From NCBI GenBank assembly GCA_022447685.1, contig JAKVAO010000018.1, positions 1-37,046 of the forward strand: 37,046 nt of DNA, read 5' to 3'. The position numbers and the translations under genes are program-made. Positions 17,101 to 25,966 of this stretch are shown here, piece by piece (the first letter of the stretch is position 1; each line of letters begins with the position of its first letter). This DNA is from Candidatus Caenarcanales bacterium (GTDB lineage Bacteria; Cyanobacteriota; Vampirovibrionia; LMEP-6097). The notes beneath the pieces are model-generated. The model did not search any database, was not told the DNA's origin, and saw only the letters and a program-made list of their open reading frames with translations.

Positions 17101-20100
17101 AGAAAGAAGTGCTGATGAATTAGCGAGATTATTTACTCTCGCAAACAGTGGTGATGCTACTGATGGTTATGCAGATACTTTTATAGATATACTCGAAGAT
17201 ATGCCTGATGCAATTAAAGATAAACAATCTAACTATCTTGATTCTTTGGATCTAGCTTTTAATGTTGGACTAGATGAAAGCTATGCTGAAGTTTTGGATG
17301 AGCTTTTGGATATGCCTTATGACCTAGACAGGGTTCTAACTGAACAGGATTTCCAAAACTATAGAAAGGCACTCGATAAAAATGTTTTAGGTGATTTACT
17401 TAATCTTCAGGATCAAGGTGCTACAACTGAAGCTCTAACAGGTTTTATTGATTTATTAAACGCTAATGCTGATTCTGAAATAGTTCAGTCTTATACAGAT
17501 TTAATCTTAAATAGTACAGAGCAAGAAAAACTAGATAATTATTTGAAACTTTTCAATGATGGTTTTGAGAATAAAATTATTTTAGATTATGCTGATTTGA
17601 TTCTGAATGGCGCTAGTGATGAAGAATTAGATAATTATCTCAAGTATGTTTACAGTGGTCCTAATCAAGATGGCTATGCTGATACTCAATTGAAGATTAT
17701 TAATAATCTTCCTGAAGCAATTAAAGACTCAAAACAAAACTATTTAGATTCTTTAGATGTCGCTTTTGAAGCTGGTTTAGATGAAAGCTATGCTAAGGTC
17801 TTGGAGGAGTTGATTGATTTGGAGTATCAACTTGATGAAGTTTTAAGTGCTGAAGATTTTGAAAATCTTAAAAAAGCAAGTGAAGCTGGGGTTCTAGAAA
17901 ATCTATTAGATTTACGCGATATTGGTGCTACTACTGAGCAAATGGCTGATTTCCTTGATTTGATAGATAAAGGCGTAGACACTGAGATTATTGATAACTA
18001 TACAACTCTTATAGATAATAATGCTACAGAGAAACAGACCAACGATTTTATGTACCTAGTAGATAACGGTGCTAATAAAGATATAATCCAAGATTTTACT
18101 GATTTAATCTTAGCTGGTGCTGCTGATGAGCAACTTGATAAGTTTTTAGAACTTTTTGATAATGGTGTCGATCCTAAAGCTCTAGAGGCTTACGTTGATT
18201 TAATTGAAGCTAATGCTAGTCCAGAGGAAATTCAAGATTATTTGGACTTACTTGCAAATGGTACAGAACAGGATATTTTAGATATTTTTGTTGATTTAAT
18301 TGAAACCGGAGCTACAGAGGATCAGATAGATACTTTTGTTGATTTGGTGAATGATCCTAATGCTGATCCGACTTTAGCAGGTTTATACTTTAAGTTTATT
18401 AATCAAGATCCAGCTTCCGCTTATAGAATTGATTTGATTCAAAGAGCTATGGCAAACCCTATTCTACAGAACGATGATAAGCTTCAAGCTTATTTTGTTA
18501 AAGAAGTAGATGTTCTAAGTGATGAAGAAGCGGTTCAGGCTGAATATATTCTTGTGATGGCTGAAGAAGAGGTTGATCCAAATAAAACTATAAACTCTAA
18601 TGGCTTATACCTTGAAACTCTTCGTAATGTCTATGATAAGCTCGATACAACTTTTGGTGATGGTGGTATCAAAGAAATTGGTGGTGATGAAGATTTATTG
18701 GGAGCACTCATAAAGATTCATAATTCTGATATCGAGATTTCATCTGCAATGACTTATGATGATTTAGCTGAGTTTAAGGTCTTCAATGAAAATGTAAAAG
18801 TTAATGATTTAGACAGGGAAAATTTTGTGACTTATAAACTTCAAGATATAGTTGCAGCAAATAACGATGATTGGGTTAATAGTTTTAAAGCTTTGTTCGA
18901 TAAGGATATTATTGATGATGCCAAACGTAATTTATTGGAGACTGCATTTGACAAAGCTCAAATACATGATTCTAAGCTTTCTAGTGATTTGAGATTAAAA
19001 AATTCTGACATGTTTCTAGGACTTGTTGATGAAGAAAAATTTTATGGGGCTGAGGCTATCTTAGATATTCTGGATATAGCAAATCCAACTACACAAGAAT
19101 ATCTTGAAAATGTTTACAAAGCTTCTAGAAGAGGAGTTGAGGATAGTTTTATTGACTTTCTTGTAGATAAAGTTAATAAGGGTGACACTTTAAGTAGATC
19201 TTTAGATAATACTGAGATTCGTCAAATTGACACAATCTCGAAATCAGTATTTGCTAGTCAGGAAGAGTATGAAAAAGCAATGTTGATGATGTTAAATGAT
19301 ATTAGTAAAAAGCTTACAGCATCTTATTCTGAGATGTTTGGTGATGGAAGTTATTCGCCTGCTAAGTCTGCAGTCATTGATTCAGTAATAGGTGGTGAAT
19401 TAACATCGAAAGGTGTTATCAATGATCCATCTGAATTTACAGGTAATAAAGCTACAGAGTTTATTGTTTTTGAAGAAAGAGTTATTGATACTGATTTGAA
19501 AACAGGTAAACTTAATCCTCTAGGAGCCACAGAGGCTTATACACTAGAACAACAATTAGACGATTTTCTTGAATTATTTAATAAGTCTGAGTTGAATGAT
19601 GCTGAGAATTGGCCTGATACTGAATATACTGAGGCATATGCTAAAACTTTCCTTGATCTTATAAAGCTTGATACCAATACGCCAGCTAATGTTGCTAATG
19701 CTACAAATAATAATATAATTAATGATTTTATTCCTGTATTGTATTCTGCTGTAGCTGAGGGGGCGGACCAAGTTTTCTTAGATGCTTTGGTTAGTATTGC
19801 TGAGAATTTAGATACTACTATTGATATAGATTTAAGTCCTGAAAATCTTAGAAGGTTTACTAAGTTAATGGTTAGTGGCTATCTAGAAGGAACTATGAAC
19901 TCTGGTGAAACTTTTGACCATATTCAATCATTTGTGAAAACAGCTCAGGTAGATAGTCTTGTGTATAGACAAGAAGCTTTTGATGAAATATTTAAAAGAT
20001 TCCCTGCTAAATATACTATCTCTGATTTAAACGAGCAAGATGCTAAGCAAAGAATTGTAAATAAGAAAGTTGAGATTTTTGAGCAAATTACAAATCCTGA

Positions 20101-22126
20101 CTCAGTCACAGTTACCTCTAAAAACTTACCTGGTCTTGTCGATGCAGATAACAGCGGATCTATAGATATTACCGAATTTAATCGAAGTGGTTCTATTGAA
20201 TTTTTTGAAGATATTTCTGATATTACAGAGGTCTTCGATACCTATGCTATTCAAATTGAAGACGAAGCTGAGGAAAAAGAATATTTGAATTTTCTAGTTC
20301 AAAATGACGATACTAATTTACTTCAATCTAAAATTAATTTTGATGCTGCTAAAGATTTTACAGACGCACAGAGAACTATTTCTGAAACAACAATTGATGC
20401 TGTATTTATCGAAGAAGCGAATGTAAATAAGGAATGGGTAGATAGTAGCGTTGAAGCTCTTGGAGAGATTTTAGAAGAATCTAGACCTGTCTCTAGAGTT
20501 TTAAAACTTAATGATTTTGATTATTTAAGAACTCTGGATCAAATTGAAGAACGATTCAATTTTAGGACTAATAAAGATTTACGAAAGAATTTAATTAAAT
20601 ATTTTGATGAAGATGGTGTAACTGCTTTTGTTAATGACCAGTTGCAGAGTTTAATAGAAACTGACAATGAAAATATGATGCTTGGTACCTCTTACTTCAT
20701 GAGACGAAAATCAGCTGAATTTGTTTTAGACTCTATTAATTCTATACTCAGTCAACCTCAAGAGTCGATCTTGGATCTAAGTACAGATGAGGATATTGTT
20801 GACAGATACGATGATATGAAATTCTATGCCAAAGATTCACTTGAGATGGATTATTTTCATCACCAAGATTCGAATTATGATTATGAACGAATTGTTTTCA
20901 ATATTGTTTCTAAACAAAGAGAAGTTCTTCAAGATAGAGAAAAGACATTAAAACCAGAGACAGTTGAAACAATAAATTTTTTAGACAATATGGTTAATTT
21001 ACAAAATAGAAATTTTAATGATGCACGGACAAGGAGACTTGCTACAGGTAGATCTCGCTCATCAAGTACAGTTACAGATCCAGAAATAAGTTACTATAAA
21101 GCTGCAAATGCAAGAAACCTTAATGATGATAAGCTTACTAGGTTTCAAGGCTACGTAGACGATAATCTTGATTCTAAGCTTCTTCAAGCTTATGCAGATT
21201 TTGAAGCAGATGGAAGAAATGATGTTACTAATAATCTAGCTACTATTTTTGATTATTCTATAGATAATGACCTCGCATTAAGGTCCAGGACTAAAGATTT
21301 AGATGATGACTATATTGAATTAGTTACAAATGTTGTTAGCACAGCGACTACTCTTAGAGAGGATTTTGGCGGCGGTGCTTCTAAAACCATAAAATATTTA
21401 GATTCAATGGCTGAATTACTGTTAACAAATGCTGATGATTATGTTTTTGATTTGGATGTTCAGGAATATATAGAAAAATTACTGGAATTATATGAAAATA
21501 ATGCAGAGATTCTTACACAAAATGAGATGCTTACAACAGTATCTCCAAGCCCAGCATCTGTAAGAAGAAGTTTGGATAAGGAGTCAGATTTATTTTTGTA
21601 TTTTGAGTCTAAGGATTTTGAATTTAATCAAGAACAAGAGACAGAAATACTGAAATTTATCAGTGGAGCAAAATATAAAACTGCAGATAAAGAATTAATG
21701 AAAAATTATATTAATTTTTCTCTCTCTGAAAACTCTGATGCCATGAATGATATTGATAAACTTCTCAACTATAGAGGTGAAACTAATTTTAGAGTTAGCA
21801 CTTCTACTGATAATTTAAATCCTAATGTTGTTGATTTAGCAAGTGAGATTGTATCTGTTTTAGAGGGTTTTGATGCATCTAAAAACAGATCTACAAAGTA
21901 TGTCGAGAAAAACTTAGAAAAAGCATTGAAATCTCTACTGGATAAACCAAGTGGATTTAAGGGAAATTCTGATTTGATGGCTGAACTTGCAGATGATATT
22001 AAGGATATAAAAGCTCTACCTATTAATATTTTATTTAATATTATAGAAGACGAGGACTTATATTTGTCTATAGTAACTTTTAGTAACAAGATTATTGAAC
22101 AAGCCAAAGACTATAAGGTCGGATAA
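14168..22126 (+). CDS. Giant cysteine-free, signal-less helical-repeat protein (2652 residues), putative type I secretion substrate
   Basis: The ATG has a GGGG ribosome-site-like run 7 bases upstream. I do not recognise the full protein. Visible parts in order: a helical N-terminus with an EF-hand/dockerin-like loop (DIDGDNKIDTQDD, 108-120); a beta-rich region with VLPDGTQIHLKT (about 145-275), faintly like DUF1521; a jelly-roll-like region (about 490-680); helical repeats of 70-90 residues beginning near 751, 842 and 912; a 169-residue tandem duplication (999-1167, 1168-1336) made of units of about 17 residues such as DLIxxGAxxEQLDxFL; and a helical C-terminal half with a canonical EF-hand loop (D1992, D1994, S1996, E2003). 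There is no signal peptide, no membrane segment and no RTX nonapeptide. Reading it through I found no cysteine. It is strongly acidic. Export by the nearby ABC system is inference; a large cytosolic scaffold is the alternative. Confidence 0.85.
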   Translation: MENTPNRIQTLYHERLKSFAKRVENMANDGVRLENPKGPNNRGIFWFNDEMFRNFESFNRGDRNVFDQNELMALSEHLNELAKEDPTKIFTETGLMRKAPERIANNIDIDGDNKIDTQDDYKALNFMILAQRGAVKPDKIAYGLGQGGGANDVNNRVKHGHDRANFITTGGYHIHTDVFDPDSKGGVMTIYDDRGRLIYEHRNDNVVFLQGEDPNDWEGDWKQRAVINNDSTLVLPDGTQIHLKTFDKDMYENGNLGGVYISSGDEVFHTGLYKDAVMDGYNRLDNLDKINTEITKLDMTAAEFDAMYADKSDDRYQSATFLFSKEANEGRGGWGTLREDGRVMDWDGKNPWSAYHMWNENYTDNTDFLTDSQKIAALDLKEVTAFERLKKQGLTPELQTQFLDYRFENNASGEVLNLFVDLLEEGATAEQLDIFDDAVKNGLGLNTGNGTTEVNVADAIRLKVDGLDLATDIFADLTEVYASETEINFKNQSYPKLNVGVHTRYNDQKSKVSRTEDTLTIFGDGSNGVQMNLGADKYDVTENTRLIFEVYREGVPSDNQLGIALIDQTKPQMDHVGISGNIKGTVRTGDYIGPNSNYLISGWKDDLRQITLNKEHTVGARNGYVTVEIDIGEDFDGTLTGIAFLTAIKKDDDRSADTQGRINFQNMRLVERNQEKMDILEDAVSGDNAPLAGDEDATKILGDILLGDFDANVGEAFVEAVEDGVDFGDLESEQVANYLDFLTNYSQAKANLYMDLLSTPLVKNSERDLMEDIFLDSARGDNPLIGDRGAANLIDLFKMKDLVGGQIYVDALNDSKGFENFSYPQVLEFVEYKLAGEDTEADLYYQLVDNFQNGTGVNQKELDFFVDMTKGVNSKFDADGAIKIFDLIINYDNVISEAYIDIIDVGKPKSAEAYVEILKDTNIPDQENKLDFFLDAVTDFNPRLSDDEGVFLAEFLKTNSLEQSELLLDFIAKGFDVIERSADELARLFTLANSGDATDGYADTFIDILEDMPDAIKDKQSNYLDSLDLAFNVGLDESYAEVLDELLDMPYDLDRVLTEQDFQNYRKALDKNVLGDLLNLQDQGATTEALTGFIDLLNANADSEIVQSYTDLILNSTEQEKLDNYLKLFNDGFENKIILDYADLILNGASDEELDNYLKYVYSGPNQDGYADTQLKIINNLPEAIKDSKQNYLDSLDVAFEAGLDESYAKVLEELIDLEYQLDEVLSAEDFENLKKASEAGVLENLLDLRDIGATTEQMADFLDLIDKGVDTEIIDNYTTLIDNNATEKQTNDFMYLVDNGANKDIIQDFTDLILAGAADEQLDKFLELFDNGVDPKALEAYVDLIEANASPEEIQDYLDLLANGTEQDILDIFVDLIETGATEDQIDTFVDLVNDPNADPTLAGLYFKFINQDPASAYRIDLIQRAMANPILQNDDKLQAYFVKEVDVLSDEEAVQAEYILVMAEEEVDPNKTINSNGLYLETLRNVYDKLDTTFGDGGIKEIGGDEDLLGALIKIHNSDIEISSAMTYDDLAEFKVFNENVKVNDLDRENFVTYKLQDIVAANNDDWVNSFKALFDKDIIDDAKRNLLETAFDKAQIHDSKLSSDLRLKNSDMFLGLVDEEKFYGAEAILDILDIANPTTQEYLENVYKASRRGVEDSFIDFLVDKVNKGDTLSRSLDNTEIRQIDTISKSVFASQEEYEKAMLMMLNDISKKLTASYSEMFGDGSYSPAKSAVIDSVIGGELTSKGVINDPSEFTGNKATEFIVFEERVIDTDLKTGKLNPLGATEAYTLEQQLDDFLELFNKSELNDAENWPDTEYTEAYAKTFLDLIKLDTNTPANVANATNNNIINDFIPVLYSAVAEGADQVFLDALVSIAENLDTTIDIDLSPENLRRFTKLMVSGYLEGTMNSGETFDHIQSFVKTAQVDSLVYRQEAFDEIFKRFPAKYTISDLNEQDAKQRIVNKKVEIFEQITNPDSVTVTSKNLPGLVDADNSGSIDITEFNRSGSIEFFEDISDITEVFDTYAIQIEDEAEEKEYLNFLVQNDDTNLLQSKINFDAAKDFTDAQRTISETTIDAVFIEEANVNKEWVDSSVEALGEILEESRPVSRVLKLNDFDYLRTLDQIEERFNFRTNKDLRKNLIKYFDEDGVTAFVNDQLQSLIETDNENMMLGTSYFMRRKSAEFVLDSINSILSQPQESILDLSTDEDIVDRYDDMKFYAKDSLEMDYFHHQDSNYDYERIVFNIVSKQREVLQDREKTLKPETVETINFLDNMVNLQNRNFNDARTRRLATGRSRSSSTVTDPEISYYKAANARNLNDDKLTRFQGYVDDNLDSKLLQAYADFEADGRNDVTNNLATIFDYSIDNDLALRSRTKDLDDDYIELVTNVVSTATTLREDFGGGASKTIKYLDSMAELLLTNADDYVFDLDVQEYIEKLLELYENNAEILTQNEMLTTVSPSPASVRRSLDKESDLFLYFESKDFEFNQEQETEILKFISGAKYKTADKELMKNYINFSLSENSDAMNDIDKLLNYRGETNFRVSTSTDNLNPNVVDLASEIVSVLEGFDASKNRSTKYVEKNLEKALKSLLDKPSGFKGNSDLMAELADDIKDIKALPINILFNIIEDEDLYLSIVTFSNKIIEQAKDYKVG
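16418..17120 (+). repeat. Three diverged helical repeats of 70-90 residues in the 2652-residue protein
   Basis: Copies start near residues 751 (NLYMDLLSTP), 842 (DLYYQLVDNF) and 912 (EAYVEILKDT). Each runs through an [F/L]xDxxxxxNxx(F/L/I) segment to a second helix pair. Similarity is visible in the protein only, so the duplications are old. Confidence 0.55.
17162..18175 (+). repeat. 507-bp in-frame tandem duplication (169 residues per copy)
   Basis: Copy 1 (17162-17668) and copy 2 (17669-18175) both begin DGYADT and align without gaps. Matching landmarks include NYLDSLD, GLDESYA, EVLDELLD versus KVLEELID, and GATTE. DNA identity is partial, so the event is not recent. Each copy contains shorter units of about 17 residues. 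Confidence 0.85.
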
Positions 22127-22212
22127 TTTCAACTTGAGCTGAGTAAATCATTCATAAATTATAAAATTATTGGGATAAGATCGACTAAACCTGTTAGAAT
22201 AGAAAGCTCGGT

Positions 22213-22425
22213 ATGTCTAAGCAAAAAACTAATAAGTCAGCTAAAAAGAGATTCAAACTAAGTGCTAAAGGTAAGCTTAGTTTTAAGAAGTGTGGCATCA
22301 AACACTTGAATACTCATATGGCATCTAAGCATAAGAGAAGATTGAGAACTCCTGAGTCTTCAGTTCATGAGTCTCAGTACGAGAGAGTGCTTTCTATGTT
22401 CCCATACACTAAGTACGCGAGATAG
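22213..22425 (+). CDS. rpmI: 50S ribosomal protein L35
   Basis: The 70-residue, very basic protein has the L35 pattern: KTNKSAKKRFKLSAKGK near the N-terminus, KHLNTHMASKHKRRLR in the middle and MFPYTKYAR-type ending. L35 binds the large ribosomal subunit. It lies 44 bases upstream of rplT and they share a terminator, the usual pairing. infC, which often precedes this pair, is absent; the upstream neighbour is the unrelated giant gene, whose stop is 86 bases away. One Cys (KKCGIKH) is present. I see no convincing autoregulatory leader or promoter in the short gap. Confidence 0.97.
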   Translation: MSKQKTNKSAKKRFKLSAKGKLSFKKCGIKHLNTHMASKHKRRLRTPESSVHESQYERVLSMFPYTKYAR

Positions 22426-22469
22426 TTATAAATAATTGGTAATTTTAAGATATTTAAAAAGGTTAAAAA

Positions 22470-22832
22470 ATGAGAGTTAAAAGAGGAAACGTTAATAGAA
22501 GAAGACATAAGAAAGTCCTTAAATTAACTAAAGGTTATAAGGGTGGAAGTAGTAAGATCTTTGTTGCTGCAATGCAGGCAATGATGAGAGGTCTTAAGAA
22601 AGCTTATGTATCTCGTAAGTTAAAGAAAAGAGACTTCAGAGCTTTATGGATTCAGAGAATTAACGCTGCTACTCGTGAACTTGGTATGTCTTATAGCCAA
22701 TTCATGGATGGTCTTAATAAAGCTAATATTCTATTGAATAGAAAAGTATTAGCTGAGATTGCTATTAATGATAAAGCCGCTTTAGCTAAGTTAGTTGATC
22801 AAGCTAAAGCCGCTATTAGTGCTTCTGCTTAA
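22470..22832 (+). CDS. rplT: 50S ribosomal protein L20
   Basis: The 120-residue basic protein matches L20 along its length: MRVKRGNVNRRRHKKVLKL at the start, then KGYKGGSSKIF, YVSRKLKKRDFRALWIQRIN and YSQFMDGL, with an Ala-rich extension at the end. L20 binds 23S rRNA and is needed early in large-subunit assembly. It follows rpmI and is closed by a hairpin terminator about 40 bases downstream. Confidence 0.98.
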   Translation: MRVKRGNVNRRRHKKVLKLTKGYKGGSSKIFVAAMQAMMRGLKKAYVSRKLKKRDFRALWIQRINAATRELGMSYSQFMDGLNKANILLNRKVLAEIAINDKAALAKLVDQAKAAISASA

Positions 22833-22870
22833 GAGTGTTTAACTTTATTCTTGGATATTTTTATTTTTGA

Positions 22871-22906
22871 AAGGTGTTGCTAGTTTATTAGTAGCACCTT
22901 TTTATT
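22871..22906 (+). terminator. Rho-independent terminator of rpmI-rplT
   Basis: A 12-bp stem pairs 22871-22882 with 22889-22900 (two G-U pairs), loop GTTTAT, followed by T5-A-T3. The convergent dnaG stop codon lies inside its T tract, so the two units abut. On the minus strand the G-U pairs become A-C mismatches, so it acts mainly on the plus strand. Confidence 0.85.
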
Positions 22907-24788
22907 TAAGCAAAGCCAATTCTTTGTTTAGCATAATCAATTCGTTTTGAAGTTCGGCTATTTGTTCATCTGGGCTATTGATATCGTTTTCGATTTGTTT
23001 GATATTATTGATTTTTTTTGCAATTTTGGATTTTAGTTTCTGTTTTTTAATAGCTTTTACTAGTTCAATGAAGCGTGATTTGAAATTTGTTTTACCAGCA
23101 TCTATTTCCATAGCTATATCAGCTAGTAAAGATTCATATTTCATCTCATGAATCAGTTCAAGCTGTGAAAGTTTTTTGAATTTTGCATTAACACATGTAA
23201 GATCTGGATTTTCAAAGCTAATTTCAACAATTGCATCCAATATCTCGAAGTGTTCCTGACAAGCAAGGCTATGTTCCTCACTCATAAATTCCTCGAGTAA
23301 TCTAGCGTCTTGTAAAAGTAAAGAGAAGAGTTCCACATCTTGTATATAAGATATGTCTTTAGTAATATTTACCTTGTTACTTTTGTTTGGAGGTTGTTTT
23401 ACTTCCTTGTTGGAATTTGCTTTATTAAACTTATTATGCTCTCCTAGTTCATGAGCTAGGGATTTCATTTCTTTAAAGACTTGTTCTTTTACTACAGTTT
23501 CTTCGATTTTCAGCTTTTCGGCTAAGTTTCTGACATACTCTGCAAGTTCAATTCTATTGTCAATAAAATACAAGAATCTTGCAATTTTACTAACTATCAT
23601 TGACTTCGCTCTTGGGTCTTGTTCGTGTTTTGCAAGAGCTAAATATTCAGCTATTAATTTATCAATTTTGTAATGAATGAAAAATTTGGCTTCTTTAATC
23701 AAATTATGAAAGGCTTCTATACCTTGTTCTTGAATAAATTCATCAGGATCTTTAGCTGGTATATCTATCACCTTGATAGCTGGATTAAGGTTGGGAGATA
23801 CTTTCATTATTTGTTCGAAAGCTTTCTCTTTAGCATTTTCTCCAGCCTGGTCAGAATCTAAGCAAAGATAGATATTTTTGGATGTTGTGTACTTTAGAAG
23901 TAGCTTTGCTTGCTTAGCTGTAAGCGCTGTTCCTTGGTTCGCTACAACGTTTTGGATGCCGTATCTATAAAGAGCAATCTGGTCAAAATAGCCTTCAACA
24001 ACTATTACAAAGTCCTCTTTACGAATCGATGATTTAGCTAAGTTTAAGCCATATAAATTATCACCTTTATGATAAAACTCTGTTTCTGGTGAGTTGATAT
24101 ATTTCGGTGAATCATCCTCCTGGTTTAGTTTTCTTGCACCGAAAGCAAATACATCTCCTTTCTCGCTAGCGACTGGAACCATGAGCCTATCTCTAAAACG
24201 ATCGTAGTAACGCCCTGATTTCTCATGGTGAATCGATAAACCAGCTTCAAATATTTTTTTATCACCAGTTACTACTTTTTGTTTGATATGACTGATTAAA
24301 TGTGTCCAATCGTCTTTGGAGATTGGGGAATAGCCTAGCTTAAAATCTATAATGGTTTTAGTGTCTATAGATCTAGCTGCAAGGTAATCTCTACAGGCTT
24401 TTGCGTCGTCACTCGCTAGTAATTTATCGTGAAAATACTCAGCAGCTATTTTATATATAGCTAGGTAGTCACCTTGAAGTTTTTGTTTGGCTTTAGCATC
24501 TTCACTGTAATTCAGTTGAACACCATATCTTAGTGCTAGATCTTTTAGAGTTTCAGAGAAGTCTTTTTTGTGAAATTCTGAATAGAATTTAAATACATCT
24601 CCACCTGCTCCGCAGCTAAAACATTTAAAGATTCCTTTTTGGGGGCTTATTTGCATTGAAGGTTTGGTGTCATTGTGAAAAGGACAAATAGATACATAAC
24701 CTGCTCCAGATTTCTTCACTGGGATATGATCTGAGATTAACTCAACTATATCTGCTTTTTCTTTAATTTCGCTGATTGGGTCAGACAT
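22902..24788 (-). CDS. dnaG: DNA primase DnaG
   Basis: The 628-residue protein has the full primase layout. An N-terminal CHC2 zinc-binding domain carries ligands C35, H38, C56 and C59 (ICPFH and FKCFSCGAGGD). The catalytic core has RLMVPV and a Toprim domain with E265 in VVEGYFD and the acidic pair D311/D313 in CLDSD. A helical C-terminal helicase-binding region follows from about 430. It makes RNA primers for replication. The start is 15 bases after the stop of the LptF/LptG gene, suggesting co-transcription. The end converges on rplT, its stop overlapping the rplT terminator. Confidence 0.98.
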   Translation of the reverse strand: MSDPISEIKEKADIVELISDHIPVKKSGAGYVSICPFHNDTKPSMQISPQKGIFKCFSCGAGGDVFKFYSEFHKKDFSETLKDLALRYGVQLNYSEDAKAKQKLQGDYLAIYKIAAEYFHDKLLASDDAKACRDYLAARSIDTKTIIDFKLGYSPISKDDWTHLISHIKQKVVTGDKKIFEAGLSIHHEKSGRYYDRFRDRLMVPVASEKGDVFAFGARKLNQEDDSPKYINSPETEFYHKGDNLYGLNLAKSSIRKEDFVIVVEGYFDQIALYRYGIQNVVANQGTALTAKQAKLLLKYTTSKNIYLCLDSDQAGENAKEKAFEQIMKVSPNLNPAIKVIDIPAKDPDEFIQEQGIEAFHNLIKEAKFFIHYKIDKLIAEYLALAKHEQDPRAKSMIVSKIARFLYFIDNRIELAEYVRNLAEKLKIEETVVKEQVFKEMKSLAHELGEHNKFNKANSNKEVKQPPNKSNKVNITKDISYIQDVELFSLLLQDARLLEEFMSEEHSLACQEHFEILDAIVEISFENPDLTCVNAKFKKLSQLELIHEMKYESLLADIAMEIDAGKTNFKSRFIELVKAIKKQKLKSKIAKKINNIKQIENDINSPDEQIAELQNELIMLNKELALLK

Positions 24789-24803
24789 TGATCTTCAGTA
24801 CTT

Positions 24804-25928
24804 TTATGATTCTAGCTTATATCTGTAAATGCCAAAGGCTAATAAAATAAGAAAAATATTGGGTAACCACATTGAAAACCATGCAAGTACTCTTCCAGAG
24901 TCCCCAAAAGAGTTCGATATAGCCTGAGTCATAAAAAACATAAACACAATTAGTCCAAGAACTATGTAGTCCCAGTTAATTGCCCTTCTTTTAGGGCTTA
25001 AGCCAAGTAGTGCTCCTATAATTGCAAGAATGGTGCAGGTAAATGGATAGGAAAAGCGTTTATGGAAGTTGGATTTTAGTGAATTTAAAGAACTTGTTTC
25101 AAGGTTTTCCTTCTCATGGTATTTGATAAGCTTAAATAATTTCATGAAGTTTAGTAAATTAGCGTCTCTATAACTAGCTAAAAGCTTCTGAGGGTTAATT
25201 CTTGATTCTATTTTCATTGAATCTGGATTTGCAATTTTATGCTGTAAATCTTGATTCTCTTTCTTTATCATAGAGCTATAGCTAACCATATTCATATTCC
25301 ACTCTTTTTCACTCTGATTGAAGCTAGCCGAATCAGCTGAGTATATCTCAAGACCAGAACTGTTTTTTTTGTCATCAAAATCAACCATAATCAGATCCTC
25401 ATAGTTGTTTTGGTTGGGCTGAGCTGTTTTCACATAAAGTATTCTTTCTGTATCTCCCTGTTCGTTTCTTTTAATATAAGTGAATGACTTAATCTCTTTC
25501 TCTGATTTGCTTCTAGCTTTATTGAATAATTTGATACTTAAAGGTTCTGATACTGGATATATAAATTCAGATACTATGAAGCATGTAAACAAGCCTATTA
25601 ATCCAAAAATTCCTACTGGTTTAAGTATTCTTAGTAAACTTGCTCCAGCTGCTCTCATGGCAATAAATTCTGCCTGGCTTGAAAGTTTCTGGAAGGCAAG
25701 GAAGCAGGCAAGTAAAACACAGATAGGTAGTGTGTTTAAGATGATTTTGGGAATATCGAGCAGCATAATATAGGGTCCTATAAACCACTCTACTTTTCCA
25801 GAGGACATAATCTTAGCTATGACTTTGAAACGATCAATCCCAAGCCAAACACCTGTAACTATGCCAGTTGCACTGATAAATGGTAATAGAAACTGAGATA
25901 ATATGTATAAGTCTAATCTTCTACCCAT
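24804..25928 (-). CDS. LptF/LptG family permease (YjgP/YjgQ), lipopolysaccharide export
   Basis: The 374-residue protein shows the family pattern: membrane segments at about 10-30, 50-75 and 95-120, a periplasmic beta domain (about 125-275), and three C-terminal segments at about 290-370 (FTCTILAIIGALLGLSP, IVLGLIVFMFFMTQAIS, IFLILLAFGIYRYKL). The motif AEFIAMRAAGAS (about 86-97) is typical of the coupling loop that contacts the LptB ATPase. In diderms the LptB2FG complex extracts lipopolysaccharide from the inner membrane. It lies 38 bases after ycf23 and 15 before dnaG. I cannot tell LptF from LptG, and no lptB is present here. Confidence 0.9.
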   Translation of the reverse strand: MGRRLDLYILSQFLLPFISATGIVTGVWLGIDRFKVIAKIMSSGKVEWFIGPYIMLLDIPKIILNTLPICVLLACFLAFQKLSSQAEFIAMRAAGASLLRILKPVGIFGLIGLFTCFIVSEFIYPVSEPLSIKLFNKARSKSEKEIKSFTYIKRNEQGDTERILYVKTAQPNQNNYEDLIMVDFDDKKNSSGLEIYSADSASFNQSEKEWNMNMVSYSSMIKKENQDLQHKIANPDSMKIESRINPQKLLASYRDANLLNFMKLFKLIKYHEKENLETSSLNSLKSNFHKRFSYPFTCTILAIIGALLGLSPKRRAINWDYIVLGLIVFMFFMTQAISNSFGDSGRVLAWFSMWLPNIFLILLAFGIYRYKLES

Positions 25929-25966
25929 AAAGCTTATTCAATTGTACAAGTTTTGCCTTATAAAAA

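Noticed and set aside
14168..22126. RTX toxin or RTX adhesin
   Set aside because: No GGxGxDxxx nonapeptide array is present; the repeats are helical, not beta-roll.
22127..22212. Promoter or L20-type autoregulatory leader before rpmI
   Set aside because: Candidate boxes (TTGAGC 22134, TATAAA 22160) are 20 bases apart, and the 86-base gap shows no convincing leader fold.
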